Assembly (NCBI GenBank): GCA_904066235.2
Contig: CAJFCV020000005.1
Span: 3,777,501-3,841,500, forward strand
Direction: 5' to 3'
DNA: 64,000 bases
Origin: Bursaphelenchus xylophilus
Lineage: Eukaryota; Nematoda; Chromadorea; Rhabditida; Aphelenchoididae
The notes beneath the pieces were generated by a model. It ran no database searches and was not told where the DNA came from. It saw nothing but the letters and a program-made list of their open reading frames with translations. A program made the translations under genes and the position numbers. Below, piece by piece: positions 36,099 through 47,046 of the stretch; within the stretch, counting starts at the first letter, position 1, and each line of letters opens with the position of its first letter.

Positions 36099-38201
36099 AT
36101 GGCTTTAAACTTGGCTCTTTGGCTATTTTTACTACAACTTTCACGGGTTTTTGCCCCATTTCCAGTAGTTGAATTACTGTTTGATCCGCACAAAGAACCC
36201 GATGGCCTGGTGGAAGAGTGGCACAAGCTCATTACTGTCCAGGTGAACTCTCTTTATTTTTGTTTAAACATGATTATTGTGAGTCTGTACACATATAAAT
36301 ACATATAATAAAAAAAGCTGATGTCATTGTAAGGCAACAGAATTTTTTTGCCGAATTGAGTTAGATGGGGTGTAAAACGACTACACAATGTTCCAAAGAG
36401 AAAATAATGCAAATTTAGTTTAAGTTTAAAAGGTTCATCACTTCTCAAAATTTGTTTGGACAGATGATATCATCTTTTTTGGTTTGCTAAAATACAGCGC
36501 AGCGGACGCTCCAATTTTACTAAAAATTTGGCTAATATGTAAGATTTAGACTTTTTTCTTCTACCTCGCGTTTTGCAGAAACAGTCGACAGTTTAAATTG
36601 GTCAAAAATTTAATAATTTTTTGCAAAATTGGCCCAAGTCTAGCCGAAAAGCGCTTTTGCTTTTTCCGCTCTCCAAATCTGCTTACTCTTTTTTCAACAA
36701 TTATCGTTGAAGATCTTAGGGGCTTCTGCGGAATTAAATGACAAAAATTTCAATAAAAATCTGCGTATTGCACTTTGTGGCCAGTAAAACCCAATCTTCA
36801 ATTCCTCTAATTTTCATAACAAAAGCTAGATTTCAGAAGAACCAAACCGCTAAATTTGGCCAAGAATTCCCGGTTGACGATCGTCTTTATGGCAACCTCA
36901 AAAAATGCGGCCATCTTTTTGGCCCACCCGCTGATTCCACTAGCTTTATCAAGGTCCATGACATTGAAATTTACTCCGAAATTGGGCATGGCACAACTTT
37001 TTGTCGGCCTGGAATCTCAATGGTCCGAAAGCCAAACGAAACAGTCGATCTGTCGAGAGATGCGCAGGGTAAAATACATTTAAATTTCGAAATTTTAATT
37101 TTGATGTTTAGTATTTCGTCATCAATGTTTGAACTCGATGCAAACGCAATCTCAGAACCCATCATTGGCAAAAATTTTCCGACTCATGGGAGCTAAAATT
37201 GAAGTTTTTGAGTCAAACGTCGCTCATAATAGCATACTGAGTTGGACTCGGCATATTATTCGGATGATTAAGAGGACCGAAGGATACGAAGATCGATGGA
37301 AATTCTTTTTGATTATTCCCAACGCATTTGTAAGCAATTTTAACGTAAAATTGTAATCAAAAATTATATCAGGACATTCAATTTGGCCGTGGAATCCACA
37401 TAATCGCCGATGATATTCTCCAATCTATACAGCTGCTACACTCTGAATTTAGATCCAAGACCTTTGTCACGGTGGTTAGGAATAGAGATCTAACCCTGCA
37501 TAAAGTGGCAGCCGAGAAATTCTTTTTCTGCCAGAAACTTTTAGATCTCTGGAACATCGATGAAATAAGTGGGCATGGGGCGTGGAATACGGTAAGATTT
37601 GAAGTCCGGGCTGCAAGGAGGGCTCTCAAAATTTCTTATAAAATCTCATGCTGTCTTTAGGGAGGTTACTAATTTCAGAGCATTTAAGCTGGCGTTATAT
37701 AACGCCCAATAATCCTATAAGAAATTCAAGATTCATAACATTTCAGCTAGAAAATCGGATAAAAAGAAACTACCAACAGGAGCATTTTTACGTCGAACTT
37801 CTTGACGTTTTGGATGGAACAAAGCCGGTTTACTACGACCGAATGTAAGCAGCTTCACCACCAAATTTTTATTGATCCATTCCAGACCCGACGTCTCCAT
37901 TCTCGACTCGGATTGCGTTCATTTCTCGGCTCGAGGCCTTTCCCTTCTCCATGGCCATATTTGGAATCAACTGGTTGAGCCGGGAACCCGACAGAAGAAA
38001 TGGAAACCCATAGTCAATCCCTTCTTCTGCCCCCGTCCTCACTGTCCGTATCTCATCACAAACGAGAATGCCCGCTACTGTTTGAGACCCAAACAGTACT
38101 CATTCGAGACGAAACCGAGGCCGAAACTTCTGACCGCTTTGTTTCTGATAATGATCATGGTATTGTTCATTGTTTTGTTTACTTACACTCTTTGCTTGTA
38201 G
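36099..38201 (+). CDS. Phospholipase B-like (GDSL/SGNH family) protein with lost catalytic blocks
   Basis: Exons: 36099-36242, 36837-37068, 37112-37329, 37373-37591, 37747-37844, 37886-38201; phases agree, 408 residues. There is a signal peptide (MALNLALWLFLLQLSRVFA) and a C-terminal membrane anchor (about 386-408), the layout of phospholipase B1-type ectoenzymes. The family skeleton is recognisable: CGHLFGPP near 72, the segment that normally reads ADI-x4-GDSLTAG, the strand that normally reads FIGGND, a long ADDILQSIQLLHSEF helix, and DCVHFSARGLSLLHGHIWNQ near the end. At the catalytic Ser block it reads EIGHGTTF (about 96-103), and at the Gly-Asn block FLIIPNAF (191-198). The Asp and His of the third block (D313, H316) remain. 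It therefore probably has no lipase activity, yet all splice junctions and frames are intact. Confidence 0.8.
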
Positions 38202-38673
38202 TAAATTTATAGAGAATTATGGATTTTGCGTGTTAAGAATTATTTGTCATAGCAAATGTATCGAAATTTTGCCTAGAGAATAGAAAATTATTGAAGCTTC
38301 TGACATGTTTCAGATTTTTGGACCCTACACTGGACGGATGCCATTTTTTAGTAAATTTTTGGTCTGTTTACTCTTAGCAATATGCTACTAAGGATCTAGC
38401 ATCACTAGATCATTAGTAGAAAGCATAAAGAAAGCTTGGTGATCCTCGTGGAAAAGAAGGACCTGAGTTTGGAACACTGCAGCAGAACATCTACCCAGCC
38501 GGTCGCAAAAAATTGATTCGTTATTGAAAGGTCTCCTTGTACAGTTTTAAATACTTTGCCCTAAAATTGGACTTCAGAGCCACTGAAAATGTTTGTTATA
38601 GACAAGTTTCATTGAACGGGGGTTTGTTGCGCAGGGGTTCCACAGTAGTATATGTTATATACATAATAAATAC
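38202..38673. other. Intergenic, repeat remnants
   Basis: No gene. Near 38560-38640 there is a fragment resembling the pogo-like remnants at 34990 and 39390. Confidence 0.4.
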
Positions 38674-38814
38674 TAGGTTGGATAACAAGTTATGACCATT
38701 TTCTTGCAAAAGTTTGAAGTCGATTTTTTTCTAGCTCAGATCCCTCCTTATGTTAGTTCAACATACTTATAGACTAATAGAGAAAATTGTGGTCATAACT
38801 TGTTATTCAACCTA
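38674..38814. mobile_element. Mariner-type MITE
   Basis: A 141-base element with ends TAGGTTGGATAACAAGTTAT and the inverse ATAACTTGTTATTCAACCTA, flanked by TA. The end sequence resembles the TTAGGTTGG... ends of irritans-group mariners. Confidence 0.75.
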
Positions 38815-39349
38815 ATTGAACACATTCCTTATTCCATGCGAGTCCGTACCCTCCGGATATCCTCAAATATCTTGCATAATCTTCCTCCAAATCGTTTAGC
38901 CATTAATTATTCGTGCGATCGGATTACGATGCATACGAAATCGCGCCAAATCCGGCGAATGAGAACTTTCCCCGGCCAAATGGCCCAAAGTTTGGCCGGT
39001 CGCGCATCGAACAACTGTTGCATTCGACCTCGGCGAATTTGAATATCGCGTTTTTTGTGTTTTATTTGGCCAGTCGGATTAAATTTTTTGGGATTAGGAA
39101 GAGGATCGGATTAATTGGGCTCAAGTTTTGTGGAAATAATTGGCTGTTTTTTCTTTTGATGGCCAGAAATTGAATGTTTTTTTGGGGGGAAACGAGCTAA
39201 TAGATTTGTCATGATCAGTCTTTTTCACGTAACAATGGACATTTGTAATCTTTGATGGGCGCTTCCTGGCAATAAATTTTGGTTAGCTTTGTTGGATGGG
39301 CCAATCAATTAAGGGTGGGGTATAACAATTGTATAACAAATTCCCGTAC

Positions 39350-40160
39350 CATGTCTATAACAAAGAATTCCAGAGGATACAAAAATTTATTTTAGCCCAA
39401 AATAAACCTCTGTACAACGGAACCTCCCTATAACGAATAAAATTTTTGGCCCCAGCGGAGCGTTATACAGAGGCTAAAAAAAGTTGAAAGGCTCAAAATT
39501 CTCACCACAAACGAGCTTCTTGATCTTTCTGCGACCAGCAAATTTGATTTCAATCTGATTCACATCCAAAACTCATAAAAACGCATGTTTCTCGACACGA
39601 ATTGCCCCTCAAATTGTCTGACGGTCATCTTCTTATAACATAATATTATTGCACATTCCATGTGCAATAATATCCCCAGTAGCCATACGAATTCCCCCTT
39701 TCTTTTTTCCTCAAATGATCAGCTGTTCAGGGTTCAAAACCTTTTTTTCTTTCATTGTTTCAAAAGGACACATGTCTTCCCCTCAAGCCGTGACTGATTA
39801 TCCCCGTCCTCTTACACTTCTCCCTTAATTCCCTTGGCTAATTTCCTTGACCATTCACTGGGCCACTTTTTGAAAGATTTAGAGCGATCTCTAATTTGAC
39901 ATTTTTCGCAAATTTCCGAGATTTTCGGGGGTGACTGCCGAAGTTTGACTCTATTTATCAAGGAAACGGCTCCTGAACTTTGTGCTTTGTTTTTCTTGAC
40001 CGGATCTTTCTTTCGAATTGCAATTTTGTTTGTAAAATACGTTTTTTTATAATATTTATTTATAATATAATACCGTCAAACCTCTGTTGTTCAAAGACTT
40101 TTTGGCTCAAAATTGGCTTTAAAAACCTGTGAGCCTGTTTGTTCTACAGGTGGACTTTGC
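39350..40160. mobile_element. Possible pogo/Tigger-like DNA transposon remnant
   Basis: Around 39400-39480 the words CCTCTGTACAACGGA and CGTTATACAGAGG occur, and around 40074-40095 CGTCAAACCTCTGTTGTTC. Such CAAACCTCTGT ends are typical of pogo-group transposons. No transposase frame is visible and borders are unclear. Confidence 0.3.
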
Positions 40161-40278
40161 CTTACATAGACTTACTTATCTGAACTTTATCTGAAAATTT
40201 TATAGCCTTAAATTGAGATATTGAGAATCTTCTTTATTTTTGAAGTGGTGCATGCGAATCTCATCAGCTCAACCCGTA

Positions 40279-40536
40279 CTAGGCGGGCCAAAAAGTCTTG
40301 GCATGTTTTCGCACCGTGCGGGCGCATGAATTCGGTGTCGCGACGAGGTGTCGCGCGATAAAAGTTTGGCGGGGTGCGAATGAAGAGCGCACTGTGCGTT
40401 GTTTACCCTTTTCAAAACAATCTTTTTGCACTGTGCGGTGTCGCATTGCACCGTGTATTTTTCTTGTCGCCGCGCGACAAATTTCATGCACGACGGCGCA
40501 CTGTGCAGACATGTCAAGACTTTTTGGCCCGCCTAG
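40279..40536. mobile_element. GC-rich palindromic MITE, TA-flanked
   Basis: A 258-base element with ends CTAGGCGGGCCAAAAAGTCT and the inverse, flanked by TA on both sides. Internal parts are also palindromic and contain repeated GCAC(C/T)GTGCG words, giving several long shadow frames. It ends 60 bases before the gamma-glutamyltranspeptidase start codon. Confidence 0.85.
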
Positions 40537-40595
40537 TATTTTACAAACTTACTTCCAAAATTTCCTTAAATAAAAAATCTTTTAGTCCGTTTGCC

Positions 40596-43039
40596 ATGAG
40601 TTTCAACTCTGGCGGGATTCAAGTGGAATCAGATACGAACGGACTTTATCGACGAAACGACGACGCCAGTATCAAACAAATGCGGAAAAAGTAATCTAGT
40701 AGCCCCAAATCTTATCGCCAACCATCACATATCACTTTCAGAGGCCTCCCTTGGATCCTAACAGCAGTTGTGATTCTCGTTTTGGTCCTGTTAGCTGGAT
40801 TATTATACTTTGTCCTCAAGGATTCCAAATGCACTGCTGACTCACCAAGTTTTACACCAAAAGCAAGTGTAGAAGAGCTGACACAATGGGATTGGCCGCG
40901 GCCCAGGCAAACCACTGTTTTGGCGTCTTTTACTAAAGCAGCGATCGTTAGTGATAATGCGATTTGCTCGGAGATTGGACGGTGAGCATATTTTCAAGGC
41001 AACTTTTGACGATGCTTCAAGAAATTATTTTTTAAATTATCGACTTTTATGGTATACTTTACAGGTCTATTCTCTTGCGCGGAGGCAACGCCGTTGACGT
41101 GGCGATTGCTGTTGGCATCTGCATTGGAGGTCTTCATCCCCATTCAAGTGGCCTGGGCGGCGGTTTTTTGATGACTTATTATGACAAGTGAGTGTCAATC
41201 GCTTCCTGTGATTGATGGCTGTTTGAAAAAATAATTTTAGAGAAGCCGGAAAGTGCCGAACATTGGATGCCCGTGAAACAGCGCCTCTGGCAACAAACCA
41301 AAATTCGTTCCATGACAACCCAAAGGATGCGTTTTTGGGTAGGTTGGATGCTGCATTAAAGAAAAATTTTTGCCTCTCTCTGGCAGCTGTCTTCATTAAC
41401 TTTAAAAAAAATCAAATTTTACCATACCCTCAATATTTTAATTGGTCTTTTTAGGTCCCAAATCCATCGCCACTCCCGGCGAGCTTCATGGATTTTGGTC
41501 GGCGTTCAAACGTTTTTCCAGCGGCCGAATTCCATGGTCAGATCTCTTGATGCCCACTGTTAAACTCCTCAATAACGGATATCCAGCGACCAAATTGATG
41601 GAGCTGAACTTACAAGCCAAGGAAGCCGACATTTTGGCCGAACCATCAATGAAACCGCACTTCACCAACTCCAAAACCGGAAAACTTTACAAAGAAGGGG
41701 ATATTATTAAAAATCCCACACTCGCAGAGACCCTTCGGCGGCTAGCCGTCTCCACTGATCCCGTCCGAACTTTTTACAAAGGCGAAATGGGGGATTTGGT
41801 TGCGTTTGAGATCAAAAAGCTGGGTGGACACGTGACCAAGAAGGATCTGGAGCAATACAAAAGTAAAATTGACGAGAAACCAATCACAACCACTCCATTT
41901 GGCGATGAATTAACGATCTGTGGACCGAAACCTTCAAGTAGTTCGGCCGTAACTCAGCTGATTTTGAGTATCATGGCAAGATTTTATCCCATTGGAAGCA
42001 AAAAAGAGACCGTTTTCAACGATGTGGAGTATTATCATCGATTTATTGAGGCGCAAAAGTTTGCTTACGCTCAGCGGACTAAACTTGGTAAGCCATAGAG
42101 CCAGAGCCAACTACCCTTCAAAAAAAAGTTTTTTTCTGAAAGATTGAGTTTTAGGGGACCCAGACTACGTTCATGAAGCCAACGGCGCTCTGCAGAATAT
42201 GACCAGCAAAGAATTCATCGACCAAATTGTTGAGAAAATCTCGGAAAAAACGCTGAAGGTCAACGAATACGGATCTAGTGAAGAGCAATTGGACGACAAA
42301 GGAACGTCTCAAATTTCGGTTATTGATGCTGATGGGAACGCTGTTTCGCTTACCAGTTCGGTCAATAATATGTAAGCTATATATATTTAGCGTAAACTAA
42401 TCACGATTTTTCCAGTTTCGGCTCCCTCGTTCGCTCCGAACGTCTCGGGATTGTTTGGAATGATCAAATGGACGATTTCTCCCTCCCCGGCAGCAAAAAC
42501 TTCTTTGGATTCACCCCGGCTAAAGCCAATTACATTGAACCCGGGAAACGACCACTCAGTAGCATGAGCCCCATTATCATCTACAACTCCAAAACCAAGG
42601 AGGCTGAAGCCGCGGTTGGCGCAGCCGGAGGGTCTAAAATTATCTCCGCGGTGGCTCAGGTCATTCTACAGAAACTTGCTTTCAATCAGACGGTCAAAGA
42701 GGCCGTTGATTTCCCCAGGATTCATAATCAATTCACGCCAATTCGGACAGCGTATGAGAAAGGAGTACCCCAGGTAATTTAACCTCCGCCGAAAATCAAC
42801 TATGTATGCCCTAAAAACATTGTTTCCCCCCGATTCTCCCTTCTCTTGAATCTCGACTTAAAAATTTGCCAATTAATTTTCAGATTCTCCTCGACGAACT
42901 CGCAAGACTGGGCCACAATTTTACAGAGATGGTAACCCCCTTCTCAACAGTTCAAGCCATCTTCCGAACCGCCAACGGGCGGTTACAAACAACTTCAGAC
43001 TTCCGACGACCGGTCTACATGAATCCGACGGGATTTTAG
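40596..43039 (+). CDS. Gamma-glutamyltranspeptidase (type II membrane protein)
   Basis: Ntn-hydrolase that cleaves the gamma-glutamyl bond of glutathione and its conjugates at the cell surface. Exons: 40596-40690, 40742-40981, 41065-41187, 41241-41338, 41455-42087, 42155-42371, 42416-42773, 42884-43039; phases agree, 639 residues. A cytoplasmic N terminus precedes a membrane anchor (ILTAVVILVLVLLAGLLYFVL). GGNAVDVAIA, GGGFLMTYYD and LDARETAP (the glutamate-binding Arg about 164) follow. The autocleavage/catalytic Thr is the T in DDKGTSQISVID (about 447); most family members have HGTTHLSV, so the usual His is Gln here. GKRPLSSMSP and GAAGGSKI complete the active site region. The start is at the first Met of an exon that opens 60 bases after a MITE. 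Confidence 0.93.
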
Positions 43040-43363
43040 ACACTATTATATTACGCATTAAAAGTAGTTTACAATTGATAGTGGTATGTTAATTGTGTAA
43101 CATAATTTACATAAAATAAGCGTTGGTATTTAAAACATTACATAAAAATGGCATAAAATTGGTGGTGGCGGCATGAAGAACTGTTAAGCCTTATCTGCAG
43201 TATTGACTCCAAAACAGTGTTCAGACAGCATATATCCGACGTGATGCATTGATTACGAGCATTGTTCGCCAAATTTTCCCTACGTGCCATAGGTTACAAT
43301 GAAGTCTCGGACGTGTGATTCGCGCAAGTGGAATTTGTTCGTTGCTGACAATCCGTGACGCTT

Positions 43364-43519
43364 CTATGCGGTTGCAAATGCTTTAATATCTGCTGTTAGA
43401 GCGTCGTAGTCGATTGCGTAATCCTTCGCTGTGGCCCATTTCTGCACTTCGTAAAGAGCTGCGAAGACTGGTTGATATTCTGTAACTTCTTCTGGATTCT
43501 CTGCGCCCCAGGGCAAAAA
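43364..43519 (-). pseudogene. Coding-like exon in repeat unit 1
   Basis: Minus strand, after a plausible acceptor (GTTGTAG): FLPWGAENPEEVTEYQPVFA, then ALYEVQKWATAKDYAIDYDA, LTADIKAFATA and a stop. The same sequence is repeated at 44466-44621. The copy at 43863-44078 reads TGG instead of the TAG stop, so the stop here looks secondary. Protein family not recognised. Confidence 0.45.
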
Positions 43520-43862
43520 CTACAACTTGAATGGTATTGCATAAAAGATTTTTTACGTAACAAGTAAACGACCGTTTAAGCTACAACTAAACGAGTCCAA
43601 AAGGTCTACATATACTAAATTACATAACATAGTAACAACATGTGTAGAAAGAAATACGGTTACGTGAAATGCACACATGTTTTGGCTAAAATTACGTTGG
43701 TTAAGTAAAAACGATTAACGTAAAATTGGTGGTGGCGATTAAAAAATTCCGGCGTATGAAGAACTGTTGAGCCTTATCTGCAGTATTGACTCCAAAACAG
43801 CGTTCAGACAGCATATATCCGACGTGGTGCATTGATTACGAGCATTGTTCGCCAAATTTTCC

Positions 43863-44078
43863 CTACGTGCCATAGGTTACAATGGAGTCTCGGACGTGTG
43901 ATTCGCGCAAGTGGAATTTGTTCGTTGCTGGCAATCTGTGGCGCTTCCATGCGGTTGTAAATGCTTCAATATCTGCCGTTAGAGCATCGAAAGCGTCGTA
44001 GTCAATTGCGTAATCCTTCGCTGTGGCCCATTTCTGCACTTCGTGGAGAGCTGCGAAGACTGGTTGATCTTCAGGAAC
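43863..44078 (-). pseudogene. Coding-like exon in repeat unit 2
   Basis: Reads VPEDQPVFAALHEVQKWATA, KDYAIDYDAFDALTADIEAF and TTAWKRHRLPATNKFHLRES, then HVRDSIVTYGT and a stop. It is longer at its C-terminal end than the other copies but has a TGA just upstream. Each copy thus keeps a different part of one ancestral frame. Confidence 0.45.
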
Positions 44079-44465
44079 TCAATCTGAACTCTCTACGGCC
44101 CATAGCAAAAACTATTACTTGAATAGTAATGCATAGAAGATTTTTTTACGTAACAAGTAAACGACCGTTTAAGCTACAACTAAACGAGTCCAAAAGGCAT
44201 ACATATACTAAATTACGTAACATAGCAACAACATGTGTAGAAAAAATTACGATTATAACGTGAAATGCGCACATATTTCGGCTGAAATTACGTTGGTTAA
44301 GTAAAAACGATTAACGTAAAATTAGTGTTTGGCATATATCCGACATGGTGTTGATTACGAGCATTGTTCGCCAAATTTTCTTTACGTGCCATAGGTTACA
44401 ATGAAGTCTCGGACGTGTGATTCGCGCAAGTGGAATTTGTTCGTTGCTGGCAATCCGTGACGCTT

Positions 44466-44621
44466 CTATGCGGTTGCAAATGCTTTAATATCTGCTGTTA
44501 GAGCGTCGTAGTCGATTGCGTAATACTTCGCTGTGGCCCATTTCTGCACTTCGTAAAGAGCTGCGAAGACTGGTTGATATTCTGTAACTTCTTCTGGATT
44601 CTCTGCGCCCCAGGGCAAAAA
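44466..44621 (-). pseudogene. Coding-like exon in repeat unit 3
   Basis: Same reading as 43364-43519, including the TAG after FATA. It differs only by isolated bases, pointing to recent duplication of this unit. Confidence 0.45.
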
Positions 44622-44681
44622 CTACAACTTGAATGGTATTGCATAAAAGATTTTTTACGTAACAAGTAAACGACCGTTTAA

Positions 44682-45998
44682 AGGGCCTCACCAACTACAT
44701 TTGAATCGCATTTTTACGGCTTGGAGGTGCGCCTCGCCAAAAGTTGCGAAAATCCCGCGAAAAAAATTAATACAAAAATAATTGAGAATTTTTTCTTGTT
44801 CGAGCTCGAACAAGAAGAATTGAAGTTTGTTCATGTTCCAAAGCTGTGAACAAGGCTGTTTGGTCGTGTGGATCCTCTCAACACCCATTCCGATGCTCTG
44901 GGGGAAAGGCTGATGTAAGTTTTTTTTTGATTTTGGCTTGGTTTTTCACATTTAGGTAGGATTAAAAGAACTTGTGCAATATTTCCCCTGTTCTTTCGAA
45001 AAAAGCACGAGCGCAATGTTGAGGAGCAGGTATTAGAATCAAGGTTTCTCTGAAGTCCATTTCTTGCCTTGTTCGAGCTGTTTTTATCCATTTAGAGGTA
45101 TTTTATATTGTTTTAGTTGGTCTTTTATTATAATTTCAGAATTGTTCAAACGTCCGCAACGACCCATGAAGATGAAGGAACCAGCTTGACCACAAGGACC
45201 TGCGAATGAATTAAAGCTTCTTGATCTAAACGTGTTTCAAAACGAGAGAATGTAACTTAATATATCTTTTTATTGTCTAACACATCAATAAAACATATTA
45301 CTCATGCAGGTTTTGGCCAATTTGATGGTGTACGACACGTTTTCGTCTCCGTAACCATTGAGACTCACGAACACAAGTCCCAGTCTAAAACTAAACGCAT
45401 AGAAGCAGAGAAATTACGTACCTAAATTTTAAGCAAACAAGTAAAAAAAACACATTACCTTATACGCAGATGATGTGCCTAAATCGAATCTTGATTCCAA
45501 GATGAAGAGAACTCTTTTTCATGGATCGTTGCGGACTTGAACAACTCTGAAATTAAAAGACCAACTAAAACAATATAAAATACCTCTGAATGGATAAAAA
45601 CAGCTCGAACAAGGCAAGAAATGGACTTCAGAGAAACCTTGAGTCTAATACCTGCTCCTCAACATTGCGCTCGTGCTTTTTTCGAAAGAACAGGAGAAAT
45701 ATTGCACAAGTTCGTTTAATCCTACCTAAATGTGAAGAACCAAGCCGAAATCAAAAAAACTTACATCAGCCTTTCCCCAAGAACATCGGAATGGGTGTTG
45801 GGAGGATCCGCACGACCAAACAGCCTTGTTCCCAGCCTTGGAACATGAACAAACTTCAATTCTTCTTGTTCGAGCTCGAACAAGAAAAAATTCTCAATTA
45901 TTTTTTGTATTAATTTTTTTCGCGGGATTTTCGCAACTTTTGGCGAGGCGCACCTCCAAGCCGTAAAAATGCGATTCAAATGTAGTTGGTGAGGCCCT
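44682..45998. mobile_element. Fold-back element flanked by TTAA (Kolobok- or piggyBac-type target)
   Basis: Ends AGGGCCTCACCAACTACATT and its inverse, flanked by TTAA at 44678-44681 and 45999-46002. The uninterrupted site is visible in a sister repeat unit as CGACCGTTTAAGCTACAACT (about 43569), so the insertion and its duplication can be read directly. Arms are about 44682-45170 and 45515-45998, with a unique centre of about 340 bases. The arms carry the same short frames (MDKNSSNKARNGLQ...) and a splice-donor-like GCTGATGTAAGT. AGGG-type ends with TTAA fit Kolobok better than piggyBac. Confidence 0.88.
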
Positions 45999-46325
45999 TT
46001 AAGCTACAACTAAACGAATCCAAAAGGCATACATATATGTGTATAAATTACGGATGCAATTTTTGGTTTTGAAAGAGACTAAATTACGCATAGTAACAAC
46101 ATTTGTAGAAAAAATAATGATTACGTGAAACGCACACATGTTTCGGGTAAAATTACGTTGGTTAAGTAAAAACGATTAACGTAATAATGCATGATAGTAT
46201 ATTATATCGCAGCAACTCCAAAAGTGCATAGAGCAAATCATTATGCTAAGAAATTACGGGAACATCACCGGCTATTGCGTGTGCATCAGTAACATTCAGA
46301 TATATGTCCTTCACACAATTTACGT

Positions 46326-46738
46326 TTATAACAAGTTCAAATGCTCCGCTGATGGTCCAGCCAAATATGGACATCGTCTTTCTCCCACATCCTCAAAGTG
46401 TCCAACTGATGAGTATTTCTGCGCCATATAGGCCGGTAGCAACAGTACCGGTGATTCTTCGTCCCAACGATAACGTTTGGCTCGCATTTCTGGATAAGCA
46501 ACCATGGATTTAACTACCACATCATTTTCATTGGGTCCTGGCGCCGTTCTCACGAATTGGTCAAAGCCCAAAGATAATTGTTCTTCCAAGTTTCTTTGGA
46601 ACACTAGCACTGCACGAAAATGGGCGTCGGATGGTATCTCTCGATCCCTATAATCCCTTGTAAAAACCACTCTGGAGACGACTGCCCGCTCATCCTGGGT
46701 CCATGGCCGATAATTCACCCGAAACCTTGTTGCAATGC
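46326..46738 (-). CDS. Isolated terminal exon of an unknown protein
   Basis: After an acceptor (CATATGCAG) the minus strand reads 137 residues without a stop, beginning IATRFRVNYRPWTQDERAVV and containing YRDREIPSDAHFRAVLVFQR, LEEQLSLGFDQFVRTAPGPN and YPEMRAKRYRWDEESPVLLL, then a stop. The composition looks like a real protein rather than a random frame. I do not recognise the family. No upstream exon could be identified; the flanks on both sides are repeat modules. It may belong to the same gene family as the decayed exons at 43.4-44.6 kb, or be the last exon of a broken gene. Confidence 0.4.
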
Positions 46739-47046
46739 CTGCATATGAACATAAATTATTACGTATGCATTTTTTGGTTTTGAATGAGACTAAATTACGT
46801 ATCGTAGTAACAACATGTGTACCAAAAATTACGATTGTAACGTGAAACGCGCACATGTTTCGGCTAAAATTACGTTGGTTAAGTAAAAACGATTAACGTA
46901 ATAATGCATGATAGTATATTATATCGCAGAAATTCCAATAGTGCATAAAGCAAATCATTATGCTAAGAAATTGCGGGAACGTCACCAGCATTGCGTGTGC
47001 AATAAGTAACATTCAGATATATATCCTTCACACAATTTACGGATTT

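Larger units (their letters stand above)
43140..47046. repeat. Array of roughly 0.5-0.7-kb repeat units, interrupted by an insertion
   Basis: The block GATTACGAGCATTGTTCGCC occurs at 43251, 43834 and 44352. The block with CACATGTTT and GTAAAAACGATTAACGTAA occurs at about 43670-43725, 44262-44320, 46130-46183 and 46850-46900. A third module starting ATGCATGATAGTATATTATA occurs at about 46187 and 46906. Units are related but diverged, and a fold-back element sits inside one. Several units carry a minus-strand coding-like exon. Confidence 0.8.

Noticed and set aside
40269..40694. Overlapping frames of 77-106 residues before the gamma-glutamyltranspeptidase gene
   Set aside because: They arise from the palindromic GC-rich MITE and appear on both strands; only the final part, from the ATG at 40596, is coding.
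43140..44680. CRISPR-like array
   Set aside because: The repeats are hundreds of bases long and diverged, with coding-like content; no short regular repeat-spacer pattern exists anywhere in the window.
45590..45913. 107-residue frame in the TTAA element
   Set aside because: The same frame is present, broken, in the other arm; it is better explained as element sequence than as a host gene.
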